This document shows, piece by piece, positions 9,172-18,109 of a DNA stretch of 64,000 bases (its first letter is position 1; each line of letters begins with the position of its first letter). The notes under the pieces are model-generated. The model saw nothing but the letters and a program-made list of their open reading frames with translations, did no database searches and had not been told where the DNA came from. The position numbers and the translations under genes are program-made. Origin of the DNA: Streptosporangium becharense (GTDB lineage Bacteria > Actinomycetota > Actinomycetes > Streptosporangiales > Streptosporangiaceae); the NCBI RefSeq assembly GCF_014204985.1, contig NZ_JACHMP010000001.1:1364001-1428000 (forward strand), read 5' to 3'.

Positions 9172-9202
9172 GCTGTGCGGCCGGTCACCGCCGCGGGGGC
9201 CG

Positions 9203-10336
9203 TCACCAGCCCTTTCTGATCGTCTCGACGACGTGCTCGCGCTGCTCGTCGGTGACCCACGAGCCGACGGGGACGCAGACGACGCGCGGGGCGACGCGTT
9301 CGAGGTTGGGCAGCAGCGCGGAGTACTCGCGTACGCAGGTGTGCAGGTCGTTGCGCTCGTGCACGTTGCTGACCATGATCCCGGCGTCGTCCATGCGCTT
9401 CATGAACGACTCACGGTCCTCGACCTTCATCGGGTAGATCCAGAAGGACGACTCGCGGTCGCCGGCCCGCTCGGTCAGCTCCAGGCCGGGGATCCCGGCG
9501 AGCTCGCGGTCGTAGAAGGCGGCGTTGTCTCGGTGCCGGGCCAGCACCCGGTCGACCTCGGCCAGGTTGGCCCGGCCGATCGCGGCGTTGATGTCGTTCA
9601 TGTGGAACTTGAAGCCCCACTCGGGCACGTCCGGGGGGTTGCGCAGCCGGTCGGCGGTGCGGTCGATGCCGAACCAGCGCAGCAGCCGGGCTCGCCGGTG
9701 CAGCTCGTCGGTGGGCAGCACGAGCGCGCCGCCGTCACCGCTGGTCAGGTGCTTGATGGCCTGGAAGCTGAAGACGCAGATGTTGCCGTGGGTGCCGATC
9801 GGGGTGCCGCGGTAGGTGGCACCCCAGGCGTGCGCGGAGTCCTCGATCACCGCCGGGCGGAACCCGAACCTGGCCTCGGCCTCGTCCAGGATCGCGGCGA
9901 GGCGGTCGAGGTCGACCGGGTAACCGGCGAAGTGCACCACCATGATGGCGCGCGTCCGGGGGGAGATCTTCCGGGCGAGGTCGTCGAGGTCGACGTTGAG
10001 GGTGGCCGGGTCGACGTCGACCCAGCGGATGCGCAGCCCGTTGGCCAGGATCGCCCAGTTGGTGGCCTCCATGGTCAGCGGCGTGGACAGCACCTCGCCC
10101 TCGGGGTCGTGCGCGTGACCCGCGGACGCGGGGCCGCCCGCGACCATGTGCACGGCGAGCTGCAGCCCGGAGGTGGCGCTGTTGACCGTGGCCACCCTGG
10201 GGTTGCCGATCCTGCCCGCCAGTTCCCGCTCGAACTCATCGACCTCGGTGCCCTGGCCGATCCGGCCGCTGCCCAGGACCCGGGCGGCCGCGGCGGGCGC
10301 GGCGGCGGACATCGACACGCTGAACAGTGGGATCAT
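9203..10336 (-). CDS. DegT/DnrJ/EryC1-family sugar aminotransferase
   Basis: 377 residues, PLP-dependent. Schiff-base Lys195 in FSFQAIKHLTSGDGG, EDSAHAWGATY motif, and the family N-terminus IPLFSVSM. Start ATG at 10336 has GGAG seven bases upstream; longer in-frame ATGs are less likely. The family transfers an amino group from glutamate to a nucleotide-linked keto-deoxysugar. It is 28 bp downstream of an RmlC-like epimerase and shares a cluster with RmlA and RmlB, so a dTDP-linked amino-6-deoxyhexose is the likely product. Whether amination is at C3 or C4 cannot be told by eye. Confidence 0.88.
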   Translation of the reverse strand: MIPLFSVSMSAAAPAAAARVLGSGRIGQGTEVDEFERELAGRIGNPRVATVNSATSGLQLAVHMVAGGPASAGHAHDPEGEVLSTPLTMEATNWAILANGLRIRWVDVDPATLNVDLDDLARKISPRTRAIMVVHFAGYPVDLDRLAAILDEAEARFGFRPAVIEDSAHAWGATYRGTPIGTHGNICVFSFQAIKHLTSGDGGALVLPTDELHRRARLLRWFGIDRTADRLRNPPDVPEWGFKFHMNDINAAIGRANLAEVDRVLARHRDNAAFYDRELAGIPGLELTERAGDRESSFWIYPMKVEDRESFMKRMDDAGIMVSNVHERNDLHTCVREYSALLPNLERVAPRVVCVPVGSWVTDEQREHVVETIRKGW

Positions 10337-10364
10337 GATCGGCTCCAAACGGTCCGCGGGGTCG

Positions 10365-10976
10365 TCATCCGGTGAAGGCGTGGTCGGCGAGTTCGGCGTA
10401 ACGGGCCCTGCAGTCGGCGTACGCGGGCAGCAGCCCGCGCTCGGCGAGCTCACGCAGGGAGGGGGCGGCACGGTCCTTGTCCGACAGCAGCAGCTCGTAC
10501 CCGGTCGGCCAGGGCAGGGCGAGCTCCGGGTCCAGCGGGTCGATCTGGATCTCCCGCTCGGGGGACCAGGTGCTGGAGCAGAGGTAGACGACCGTGGCGT
10601 GCTCCGTCAGCGGCGCGAAGCCGTGCGCGAGTCCTTCGGCCAGGTACAGGGCCTGCCGGTTGTCGGCGCTCAGCTCCACCGCGACGTGCCGGCCGTAGGT
10701 GGGCGAGCCGGTCCGGATGTCGACGAGGATGTCGACGATGGCCCCCTGCGCGCAGGTCACGTAGCGGGCCTGGCCGGGGAGGGCCGCGGCGTGCAAGCCG
10801 CGGATCGTCCCGCGCCGGGAGACCGAGCAGTTGACCTGGGCGACCGAGAGCGGGTGGCCGACCGCCTCGCGGAACGCCGGCTGGCTGAACGTCTCCAGGA
10901 ACAGGCCCCGGTCGTCGGAGAAGACCTTGGGGGTGACCAGGTACGAGCCGTCCACCGCGAGCTGGTGGATCTGCAT
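10365..10976 (-). CDS. dTDP-4-keto-6-deoxyhexose 3,5- (or 5-) epimerase, RmlC family
   Basis: 203 residues, cupin fold. RmlC-type motifs: DDRGLFLETF, the RGLH catalytic histidine segment, VDIRTGSPTYG and LAEGLAHGF. ATG at 10976 follows AAAGG at eight bases. It is the first gene of the leftward sugar unit. It is clearly homologous to the protein at 26359-26952; one may act at C3 and C5 and the other at a single carbon, or one may be redundant. Full RmlC length argues against a 3,4-ketoisomerase, which is much shorter. Confidence 0.88.
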   Translation of the reverse strand: MQIHQLAVDGSYLVTPKVFSDDRGLFLETFSQPAFREAVGHPLSVAQVNCSVSRRGTIRGLHAAALPGQARYVTCAQGAIVDILVDIRTGSPTYGRHVAVELSADNRQALYLAEGLAHGFAPLTEHATVVYLCSSTWSPEREIQIDPLDPELALPWPTGYELLLSDKDRAAPSLRELAERGLLPAYADCRARYAELADHAFTG

Positions 10977-11343
10977 GTCCGAAACCTTTCTGGGGATCTG
11001 TCGTCTGCCGGGGAACCGCTTCCAGGAAACCGACCGGTGCGACCGGCGGGCGCCTTCCCGGCGGAAAACGCGCGGAATCGCACCTCCGGGAAAACAACCG
11101 GGAAAGAAGCCGGGAAAAGCGCGCGCGAGCGCACTCGGTTCGGCACGTCCTGCCGATAAAGTGTCCGCCGCCTCACGCCGCCTTTCCGGAAGGCGCGTTC
11201 CCACCCCTTCACGTCGTCTTCCCGCCGTCGCCGGTCCGCCGCCGGGACGGATCCGGCGGGCGTCTCACCGGCCCGGCGGGACGGCGCCCGGCGGTCGCTT
11301 CCCGCCGACATCGCTCATGCTGGTCGGCGGTCCGCCTCCGGAC

Positions 11344-11361
11344 AACCCCTAGCCGCCCCTT
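11344..11361 (-). promoter_or_regulatory. Cluster-wide G-rich box, copy 2 (toward the epimerase-aminotransferase operon)
   Basis: On the minus strand AAGGGG and TAGGGG lie 10 bp apart (CCCCTA at 11346-11351, CCCCTT at 11356-11361 on the plus strand). The inner half-site runs directly into TTGTCC, a possible -35. Same orientation rule as the other copies. Confidence 0.55.
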
Positions 11362-11433
11362 AACGGCGGGGGCGGCCCCGGTGACCTCGCGGTACCCGTC
11401 CGGCCGGCGGCGGGAACGCGGACAGGAAATCCA

Positions 11434-11457
11434 CTAGGGGTGCGATAAGGGTTGGTG
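11434..11457 (+). promoter_or_regulatory. Cluster-wide G-rich box, copy 3 (toward the ethylmalonyl-CoA operon)
   Basis: Plus-strand CTAGGGGTGCG followed by ATAAGGGTTGG gives half-sites 11 bp apart. The inner one runs into TTGGTG, and CATATAG follows at 11471-11477. The first gene starts at 11640. Confidence 0.55.
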
Positions 11458-11639
11458 CGCGCATCGCCGGCATATAGCGTTTCGGGCACGGGCCGGGTAG
11501 AACACGGCGGATTTCTGCCCCGTGACCCCGAACGTTTCCCGGCCGTCGTCGAACGGCCGCTCCCTTAACCGACTTTCCTGGGGGTGCCCCACGTGCACGG
11601 AAATACGCCCCGTACCGTATCTATTTTTCCTGGGAATGG

Positions 11640-13070
11640 ATGATGGCGTTGACCGTCGGCTACCCGAGCACCGAGTCGGAGAGCGGGCTCGACCCGCGCA
11701 CGCCGGCCGTGCGTCTGGCCCGCCTGCTCGACCCCGGCTCAGTGGTGCCGCTGCACGAGCGGGACGACAGCGGCGTCTCCGCCGTGCGCGGCCGTGTCGC
11801 GGGCCTCAATGTGATCGCCTACTGCACCGACGCCACCGACATGGGCGGTGCGATGGGCGCCGCGGGCTCCCGCAGGATGGTGGACGCCATTGACACGGCC
11901 CTGCGGGAGGGCCTGCCGGTGATCGGCCTGTGGCACTCGGGCGGCGCACGGCTGGCCGACGGCGTCGAGTCGATGGACGGCGTGGGCAGGGTGTTCGCCG
12001 CGATGACCCGCGCCTCGGGCCGGGTGCCGCAGGTGTCGGTCGTCCTGGGGCCGGCGGCGGGCGCCGCGGCGTACGGGCCCGCGCTGACCGACGTCGTGAT
12101 CATGGCGTCGGCCGGCCGGATGTTCGTGACCGGCCCCGACGTGGTGCGCGCGGTCACCGGCGAGCAGATCGACATGGAGTCCCTCGGCGGCGTCGTCGCG
12201 CACGGCCGCAAGTCGGGGGTGGCGCACGTGGTGGTCGGCTCCGAGGAGGAGGCCTACGAGCGTGCGCGCGCGACGACCGAGCTGCTCGCCCGCAGGTCGG
12301 TCGTCGACCCCGGCGCGGTGGGTGAGGGCTCCGACCTGCGGGCACTGCTGCCGGACAACCCCCGGCGGGCCTACGACGTGCGGCCACTGGTGCGCGAGAT
12401 CCTCGACGGCGACGCGCCGTTCGTGGAGATGCAGCCCGGCTGGGCGGCCAACGTGGTCGTCGGTCTCGGCCGGCTGGCCGGGGCGAGCGTCGGCGTGGTC
12501 GCCAACAACCCGTTGCGCAAGGGCGGCTGCCTGGACTCACTGAGCGCGGAGAAGGCGTCCAGGTTCGTCCGCATGTGCGATGCGTTCGGCGTGCCGCTGG
12601 TGGTGATCGTCGACGTGCCCGGCTACCTGCCCGGCGTCGGGCAGGAGTGGGGCGGGGTGATCCGGCGCGGGGCGAAGCTCCTGCACGCCTTCGCCGAGGC
12701 CGTCGTCCCCCGGGTCACGCTGGTCACCCGCCAGTCGTACGGCGGCGCGTACATCGCGATGAACTCCCGTTCCCTGGGGGCGACCGCGGTGTTCGCCTGG
12801 CCCCAGGCGCGGATCGCGGTGATGAGCGCCGAGGCCGCCGTCGGCGTGCTGCACCGCAAGCGGCTCGCCGCCGCCCCCGAGGACGAGCGGGAGGCGCTGC
12901 GGCTCCGGCTCGTCGAGGAGCACACCCGCACTGCCGGAGGAGTCGGCCGGGCGATGTCCATCGGCGTCGTCGACGAGGTCATCGAACCGGTGCACACCCG
13001 GCGCAGGCTCGCCGAGGCCCTCGCCGCCGCCCCGGCCGACCGCGGCCGCCACGGAAACATCCCTCTCTGA
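11640..13070 (+). CDS. Acyl-CoA carboxylase, carboxyltransferase (beta) subunit
   Basis: 476 residues. The N half has the carboxybiotin site (HSGGARLADG, VLGPAAGAAAYGPA). The C half has the acyl-CoA site (VDVPGYLPG, RQSYGGAYIAM, FAWPQARIAVM). It would carboxylate a short acyl-CoA with a biotinylated alpha subunit encoded elsewhere, supplying methylmalonyl- or ethylmalonyl-CoA. The residue that by my alignment corresponds to the specificity Asp of propionyl-CoA carboxylases is Thr382 (GATAVFAWP), so propionyl-CoA preference should not be assumed. ATG at 11640 with GGGA upstream; ATG at 11643 is equally possible. First gene of a four-gene rightward operon. Confidence 0.87.
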   Translation: MMALTVGYPSTESESGLDPRTPAVRLARLLDPGSVVPLHERDDSGVSAVRGRVAGLNVIAYCTDATDMGGAMGAAGSRRMVDAIDTALREGLPVIGLWHSGGARLADGVESMDGVGRVFAAMTRASGRVPQVSVVLGPAAGAAAYGPALTDVVIMASAGRMFVTGPDVVRAVTGEQIDMESLGGVVAHGRKSGVAHVVVGSEEEAYERARATTELLARRSVVDPGAVGEGSDLRALLPDNPRRAYDVRPLVREILDGDAPFVEMQPGWAANVVVGLGRLAGASVGVVANNPLRKGGCLDSLSAEKASRFVRMCDAFGVPLVVIVDVPGYLPGVGQEWGGVIRRGAKLLHAFAEAVVPRVTLVTRQSYGGAYIAMNSRSLGATAVFAWPQARIAVMSAEAAVGVLHRKRLAAAPEDEREALRLRLVEEHTRTAGGVGRAMSIGVVDEVIEPVHTRRRLAEALAAAPADRGRHGNIPL

Positions 13071-13133
13071 CCGCCTCCGGAGGGCCGCCCCGCCGCGTGG
13101 CCGGGCCCGTCCCCCGACGAAGGAAGGACTCAC

Positions 13134-14537
13134 ATGGACCCCATGGCCGAAGCGCTGCTCGGCGGGGCGACCCCCGAGCAGCTGGCGCGGACCCCGCTTC
13201 CCGAGGAGTACGTCGCCGCCCACCTGCGGGTGGAGGACGTCGAGATGTTCACCGGCATCGACGACAAGGACGTGCGCAAGTCGTTGCGCGTCGGCGCGGT
13301 GCCGATGCCCGAGCTGGCCCCGGACGAGGTCCTGGTCGCGGTGATGGCCAGCTCGATCAACTACAACACCGTCTGGTCGGCGATCTTCGAGCCGTTGCCG
13401 ACGTTCTCCTTCTTGAAGCGGTTCGGCGCCACGGGCGGGTTCGCGGGCCGGCACGACCTGCCGTACCACGTCCTGGGCTCCGACGGCGCCGGGGTGATCG
13501 TCCGGGTCGGCAGCGGGGTGCGCCGCTGGCGGGTGGGCGATCACGTCGTGATGAGCCCGGTCCAGGTCGACGACCAGGAACCGGGTACGCACGGCGACGG
13601 CATGCTCGGCGCCGAGCAGCGCGTCTGGGGCTTCGAGACGAACTTCGGCGGGCTGGCCGAGTACACGGTGGTGCGCGCCAGCCAGCTGGTCCCCAAGCCC
13701 GCCCACCTGACCTGGGAGGAGGCCGCCTGTATCACGCTGTGCGCGGGGACGGCCTACCGCATGCTGGTCAGCCGCCAAGGCGCGTGCATGAAGCAGGGCG
13801 ACATCGTGCTGATCTGGGGGGCGACCGGCGGGCTCGGCGCGTTCGCCGTGCAGATGGTCAAGAACGGCGGCGGCATCCCGGTCGGGGTGGTCGGCTCCGA
13901 GACGAAGGCCAGGGCACTGGAGCGGCTCGGCTGCGACATCGTCATCAACCGCAACGAGATCGGGATGGGCGAGGACGGCCCGCCGAGCCCGGAGCGGACG
14001 ATCGAGCTGGGCAGGCGTCTGGGGAAGGTCATCCGGGAGCGGGCGGGCGGTGACCCGCACATCGTCTTCGACTACATCGGCCAGGCGACGTTCGGGATCT
14101 CGGTGTTCGTCGCCCGGCGCGGCGGCGTGGTCGTCACCTGCGGTTCCAGCACGGGCTACCAGCACCACTTCGACAACCGCTACCTGTGGATGAACCTCAA
14201 GCGCATCGTCGGCAGCCACGCGGCGAACCTTCAGGAGCTGTGGGAGTGCCTGCGCCTGTTCGACCTGGGCATGCTGGTGCCGACCCTGTCGACGGTCTAC
14301 CCGCTCGCGGAGGTCGCCGAGGCCACCCGGCTGGTGCAGACCAACGGGCACCTCGGCAAAGTCGGGGTGCTGTGCATGGCTCCCGAGGCCGGCCTGGGCG
14401 TCACCGATCCGGGGTTGCGCGCGAGGATCGGCGAGGAGCGGCTGAACCCGCTGCGCGGCCCGGGCTTCCCGGCCGCCCCGGCTCCGGGCGCGCTCGCGAA
14501 CGGGCACGGCGACCTCGTCTCCGCCAGGAAGGCGTAA
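13134..14537 (+). CDS. ccr: Crotonyl-CoA carboxylase/reductase
   Basis: 467 residues, medium-chain dehydrogenase/reductase fold. It turns crotonyl-CoA, NADPH and CO2 into (2S)-ethylmalonyl-CoA. NADPH-binding loop is WGATGGLGAFAVQ. The four residues known to hold CO2 in the Kitasatospora setae enzyme (Asn81, Phe170, Glu171, His365) correspond, at a constant offset of three, to Asn78, Phe167, Glu168 and His362 here. Carboxylation competence is therefore expected, not simple reduction. ATG at 13134 follows GGAAGG. Its neighbours supply the crotonyl-CoA precursor, and the product would give ethyl branches in the polyketide. Confidence 0.94.
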   Translation: MDPMAEALLGGATPEQLARTPLPEEYVAAHLRVEDVEMFTGIDDKDVRKSLRVGAVPMPELAPDEVLVAVMASSINYNTVWSAIFEPLPTFSFLKRFGATGGFAGRHDLPYHVLGSDGAGVIVRVGSGVRRWRVGDHVVMSPVQVDDQEPGTHGDGMLGAEQRVWGFETNFGGLAEYTVVRASQLVPKPAHLTWEEAACITLCAGTAYRMLVSRQGACMKQGDIVLIWGATGGLGAFAVQMVKNGGGIPVGVVGSETKARALERLGCDIVINRNEIGMGEDGPPSPERTIELGRRLGKVIRERAGGDPHIVFDYIGQATFGISVFVARRGGVVVTCGSSTGYQHHFDNRYLWMNLKRIVGSHAANLQELWECLRLFDLGMLVPTLSTVYPLAEVAEATRLVQTNGHLGKVGVLCMAPEAGLGVTDPGLRARIGEERLNPLRGPGFPAAPAPGALANGHGDLVSARKA

Positions 14538-14543
14538 CCGGCG

Positions 14544-15557
14544 GTGGCCACACCAACCGTCGGGATCCTCGCGACCGGCTCGTACCTGCCGAAGGAGGAG
14601 GTCGGCAACGAGGAGGTCGCGGAGCGGGCGGGGGTCACCGCGGAGTGGATCCTGCGCAAGACCCAGATCGCCTTCCGGCGCCGCGCCGCACCGGACGAGG
14701 CCACCTCGGACCTCGCGGCGCGGGCCGCGGCCGACGCCCTGCGGCGGAGCGGCGTCGGCGCCGACCGGATCGGTTACGTCATCGTCGCCACCTCGACCGG
14801 TGACTCCCCGCAGCCGCCCACCTCCTACCTGGTGCAGGACGCGCTCGGCGTCCACGGTGCCGCCTGCTTCGACGTCAACGTCGTGTGCAGCGGGTTCGTG
14901 TACGCCCTGGAGCTGGCCCGGTCCCTGATCGCGCTCCGCCCGGACACGTGCGCGCTCGTGGTGGGAGCGGACGTCTACTCGCGGATCCTCGATCCCACCG
15001 ACCGGCGCACCGCGGTGCTCTTCGGCGACGGTGCCGGTGCCGCGGTGGTCGGCACGGTGCCGGAACCGTACGGGATCATCGCCTGCGACCTGTCCAGCCG
15101 GGGTGAGGCGAGCGGGCTCATCGGCGTCAGGGCCGGCGGCAGCCGGCTGCCGGCCTCGTACGAGACCGTCGCGGCCGGTGACCACTACTTCAGGATGGAC
15201 GGCCGCGGGGTGAGGGACTTCGTGATGGAGAACGTTTCACCGGTGCTGGAGAGACTGGTGCGGAGGGCCGGACACCGGCTCGACCAGGTCGACGTGTTCG
15301 TCCCGCACCAGCCCAACGGGGTGCTGCTGGGCCAGCTGGTCGAGCAGGCCGGGCTCACCGGCGCCCGCACCGCGCGCACGCTGGAGAGGTACGGCAACGT
15401 GGGCAGCGCCTCGGTGCCGGTGACACTGGACGAGGCCGGCCGGACGGGCATGATCGGGGACGGCGACCTGGTGCTGCTCGCCGGGTTCGGCGGCGGCATG
15501 GCGGTGGGTGCGGCCCTGCTCCGCTGGTCGGCGGCGGCGTCCGGGGAGGCGAGATGA
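14544..15557 (+). CDS. 3-oxoacyl-ACP synthase III (KAS III/FabH-like)
   Basis: 337 residues, thiolase fold. Catalytic triad Cys115 (NVVCSGF), His255 (VPHQPNG) and Asn285 (YGNVGSAS) is complete. GTG start at 14544, seven bases after the ccr stop codon. Set between ccr and a 3-hydroxybutyryl-CoA dehydrogenase, it most likely condenses acetyl-CoA with a malonyl unit to acetoacetyl thioester, the first step toward crotonyl-CoA. A starter-loading role is less likely because the pathway appears to use an amino-acid starter. Confidence 0.9.
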   Translation: MATPTVGILATGSYLPKEEVGNEEVAERAGVTAEWILRKTQIAFRRRAAPDEATSDLAARAAADALRRSGVGADRIGYVIVATSTGDSPQPPTSYLVQDALGVHGAACFDVNVVCSGFVYALELARSLIALRPDTCALVVGADVYSRILDPTDRRTAVLFGDGAGAAVVGTVPEPYGIIACDLSSRGEASGLIGVRAGGSRLPASYETVAAGDHYFRMDGRGVRDFVMENVSPVLERLVRRAGHRLDQVDVFVPHQPNGVLLGQLVEQAGLTGARTARTLERYGNVGSASVPVTLDEAGRTGMIGDGDLVLLAGFGGGMAVGAALLRWSAAASGEAR

Positions 15558-16414
15558 GCGAGATCCGGAGGGTCGGCATCGTCGGATGCGGTGTCATGGG
15601 GTCGGGCATCGCCGACGTGTGCGCCCGCGCCGGGCTGGAGGTGCGGGTCGCGGTGTCCGGTGAGGCGTCGGCGGCCCGGGGCCGCCGGCGGCTGTCGAAG
15701 TCGCTCGACTACGGCCTGCGCAAGGCGGTGATCACCGAGGCGGAGCGGGACGGGGCCCTGGAGCGGGTCTCGTTCACCACCGACCTGGGCGACCTCGCCG
15801 ACCGGCAGATCGTCTTCGAGACCGCCCCGGAGAACGAGTCGGTCAAGCTCGACGTGTTCGGCGCGCTGGACAAGATCGTGGAGGATCCCGCCGCGATCCT
15901 GGCGTCGAACACCTCGTCCATCCCGATCATCAGGATGGCGCGCGCCACCGGGCGGCCCGGCCAGGTGATCGGCGTGCACTTCTTCAACCCGGTCCCGGTG
16001 CTGCCCCTGGTGGAGCTGATCGGCTCGCTGCTGACCGAGGACGAGACCCGGGTCCGGGCGGAGGCGTTCGTCGCCGTGACGCTCGGCAAGCAGGTGATCC
16101 ATTCACCCGACCGCGCGGGCTTCGTGGTCAACGCGCTGCTCATCCCGTACCTGCTGGCGGCGATCCGGATGGTGGAGACGGGCTTCGCCACCGCCGACGT
16201 CATCGACCAGGGGATGGTGCTGGGCTGCTCCCACCCGATGGGGCCGCTCAAGCTCGCCGACCTGATCGGGCTGGACACGGTGGCCTCCATCGCCGTGGCC
16301 CTGTACGAGGAGTTCAAGGATCCGCAGTACTCTCCCCCGCCGATGCTGCTGCGCATGGTCGAGGGCGGTCTTCTCGGCAGGAAGACCGGGCGGGGCTTCC
16401 ACTCCTACTCCTGA
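15554..16414 (+). CDS. 3-hydroxybutyryl-CoA dehydrogenase
   Basis: 286 residues. N-terminal Rossmann motif VGIVGCGVMGSGIA, NTSSIPI substrate segment, catalytic histidine in GVHFFNPVPVLPLVE, then the helical dimerisation domain. Start ATG overlaps the KAS III stop (ATGA). It reduces acetoacetyl-CoA to 3-hydroxybutyryl-CoA, completing the in-operon route to ethylmalonyl-CoA. No dedicated crotonase is present, so dehydration must be done by a housekeeping enzyme. Confidence 0.92.
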   Translation: MSEIRRVGIVGCGVMGSGIADVCARAGLEVRVAVSGEASAARGRRRLSKSLDYGLRKAVITEAERDGALERVSFTTDLGDLADRQIVFETAPENESVKLDVFGALDKIVEDPAAILASNTSSIPIIRMARATGRPGQVIGVHFFNPVPVLPLVELIGSLLTEDETRVRAEAFVAVTLGKQVIHSPDRAGFVVNALLIPYLLAAIRMVETGFATADVIDQGMVLGCSHPMGPLKLADLIGLDTVASIAVALYEEFKDPQYSPPPMLLRMVEGGLLGRKTGRGFHSYS

Positions 16415-16523
16415 ACGCTCCTGAACGCCCGCTGCTTGCGAGCATCCGCCGCCCCTGAACGCCCGCTCCCGGACGCCCGCGCATCCGCCGGACGTCCGGC
16501 GGGTGCGCGGCGGGGGCTTCTCC

Positions 16524-16554
16524 GAACGGTCCCGGACCCGGTCCGGGACCGTTC
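16524..16554. terminator. Convergent terminator after the ethylmalonyl operon
   Basis: Perfect 14-bp inverted repeat GAACGGTCCCGGAC / GTCCGGGACCGTTC with a 3-base loop, in the 280-bp gap between convergent genes. Confidence 0.65.
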
Positions 16555-16694
16555 ACGCGTCTTCGGGGTCGTCCCGGGGCACCGTTCCCGCCGTCCCGGG
16601 CCCCTGCGGTGTGCCGCCGGACGTTTTCGACGCGCCGCCGGGGGTTTTCAACGCGGGGCCACGCTGTTTCGTCACGATCGAGATGGTGTACGAA

Positions 16695-17495
16695 TTACGC
16701 TCGGGAGGTGCCGGCCGAGGAGGCGCGGAGCGCGTCCAGGGCCGAGGAGATCCGGGCCGCGACGAGGTTCACGATCTCGGCGGCGTGGTCGGCGAGGTAG
16801 AAGTGACCGCCGGGGAAGGTCCGCATCTCGAACCCCGCCTCGGTGTGGTCGCGCCAGGCCCCCACCTCCTCCGGGCGGGCCTTGGGGTCGTCCGCGCCGG
16901 CGAAGGCCGTGATCGGGCACGACAGCTTCGGCCCGGGCCGGTAGCGGTAGGTCTCGATGGCCCGGTAGTCGCTCCTGAGCATGGGCAGCACGGCCCGCAT
17001 GAACTCCTCGTCGCCGAGCACCGCCGAGGCCGTCCCGCCGAGCCCGCGCAGCTCGGCCAGGAGCCCCTCGTCGGTCCGCAGGTGCACCCGCCCCTCACGG
17101 TGGATCGACGGGGCCCGGCGGCCGGAGGCGAACAGGGCCAACGGCGCGGTTCCCGAGGCCTCCAGCCGGCGGGCCACCTCGAAGGCGACGGTCGCCCCCA
17201 TGCTGTGCCCGAAGAGGCTCAGCGGGCGCCCGGTCCACGGCCGCAGCGCCTCCGCGATCCGGTCGGCCAGCTCGCCGATGTCGTCGACGCACCGCTCCGC
17301 GCGCCGGTCCTGCCGGCCCGGGTACTGCACCGCGACGACCTCGACCGAGGACGGGGCCAGGCGCGAGACCGGCAGGTAGAAACTGGCCGAACCTCCGGCG
17401 TGCGGGAAGCAGGCCAGCACCGCGGACGCCCCGGCGTGACCGCCGGACTGGGGGAAACGCCGGATCCAGGCATCGACGTCGTTGAGCTCATTCAT
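16695..17495 (-). CDS. Type II thioesterase
   Basis: 266 residues, alpha/beta hydrolase. Signature CFPHAGGSASFY, VQYPGRQDR, nucleophile Ser98 in FGHSMGA, acidic residue in AGADDPKA and histidine in PGGHFYL. Such enzymes hydrolyse wrong or stalled acyl groups from PKS carrier domains. ATG at 17495 has AAGGAAA about ten bases upstream; an upstream in-frame ATG is possible. It is transcribed alone, divergent from the LAL regulator, and has one G-rich half-site near its promoter. Confidence 0.93.
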   Translation of the reverse strand: MNELNDVDAWIRRFPQSGGHAGASAVLACFPHAGGSASFYLPVSRLAPSSVEVVAVQYPGRQDRRAERCVDDIGELADRIAEALRPWTGRPLSLFGHSMGATVAFEVARRLEASGTAPLALFASGRRAPSIHREGRVHLRTDEGLLAELRGLGGTASAVLGDEEFMRAVLPMLRSDYRAIETYRYRPGPKLSCPITAFAGADDPKARPEEVGAWRDHTEAGFEMRTFPGGHFYLADHAAEIVNLVAARISSALDALRASSAGTSRA

Positions 17496-17768
17496 GAGAT
17501 CCGTTTCCTTCTGGTTCACCGGGACGTCCACGGCCTTCCGTCCGGCACCGCGCGCCCCGATTTCGGACATCTTAAACAACATATGCGGCCAGTACATTTG
17601 TCGAACTGGTCCAGAATTAAGTTCTGTCAAACATGTCACGTACATTTAACCCGGAAGAACCCGTTACCCAACGTCTCCTCGCGATCACATTAAGGCGATA
17701 TTCCACCGCCGACGCGGACCACGATATTCCGAGCTACCTGCGACGATCCAGCGGCGCCGTACGCCAAG

Positions 17769-17782
17769 CCCCCCTAAATCCC
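17769..17782 (-). promoter_or_regulatory. Single G-rich half-site toward the thioesterase gene
   Basis: Minus strand TTTAGGGGGGCTTGGCG: a TAGGGG half-site followed by TTGGCG. The outer half-site is poorly conserved, so this copy is weaker than the others. Confidence 0.35.
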
Positions 17783-17790
17783 GGGACTCC

Positions 17791-17815
17791 ATAAGGGTGA
17801 ATAGGGGGTTTGCAT
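17791..17815 (+). promoter_or_regulatory. Cluster-wide G-rich box, copy 4 (toward the LAL regulator gene)
   Basis: Plus-strand ATAAGGGTGA and ATAGGGGGTTTG, half-sites 10-11 bp apart, ending in TTTGCA. If the LAL protein binds here, the gene is self-regulated. Confidence 0.5.
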
Positions 17816-18109
17816 TTTTGACAGATCATGGAGATGATCCCGCAGGAGCGTATACGAAGTCGCTTCCGCACCATATACACGACATCGTGATGAAACTACG
17901 TACAGAGGAATGATGAAATAACACGCTGCGACGTGATGAAACCCGGGAGAGCCGCCGTCCTCCGGCAAGACCCTTCCGGAGAAGCGTAAATCTCGACCCG
18001 GCCAGCAGGAGAAGGCAGGCGAAGAAGGAGCTCCCGCCTTTCGCCCGCCGGCCGCCGCCGTTCCACCACCTCCTTTCATCTAGGCATGCAGGGGCGAACG
18101 GGGAGCCCG

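Larger units (their letters stand above)
10977..11639. other. 663-bp divergent regulatory region between sugar and ethylmalonyl operons
   Basis: No gene is supported. It contains two oppositely oriented G-rich boxes (11344-11361 and 11434-11457), each pointing to its nearest operon. CATATAG lies about 20 bp downstream of the second box and may be a -10 element. About 370 bp of leader precedes the epimerase gene. Confidence 0.6.
17496..18109. other. 614-bp divergent region between thioesterase and LAL regulator genes
   Basis: No gene supported. Noticeably more AT-rich than its surroundings around 17560-17900. Holds G-rich boxes in both orientations (17769-17815) and TTGACA at 17818-17823, which might belong to the LAL promoter. 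About 270 bp of untranslated leader would precede the LAL gene. Confidence 0.6.

Noticed and set aside
12537-15185. 882-codon open frame antisense to the ethylmalonyl operon
   Set aside because: It is the high-GC mirror of ccr and neighbouring genes, with low-complexity Arg/Gly/Val/Asp composition and no recognisable domain.
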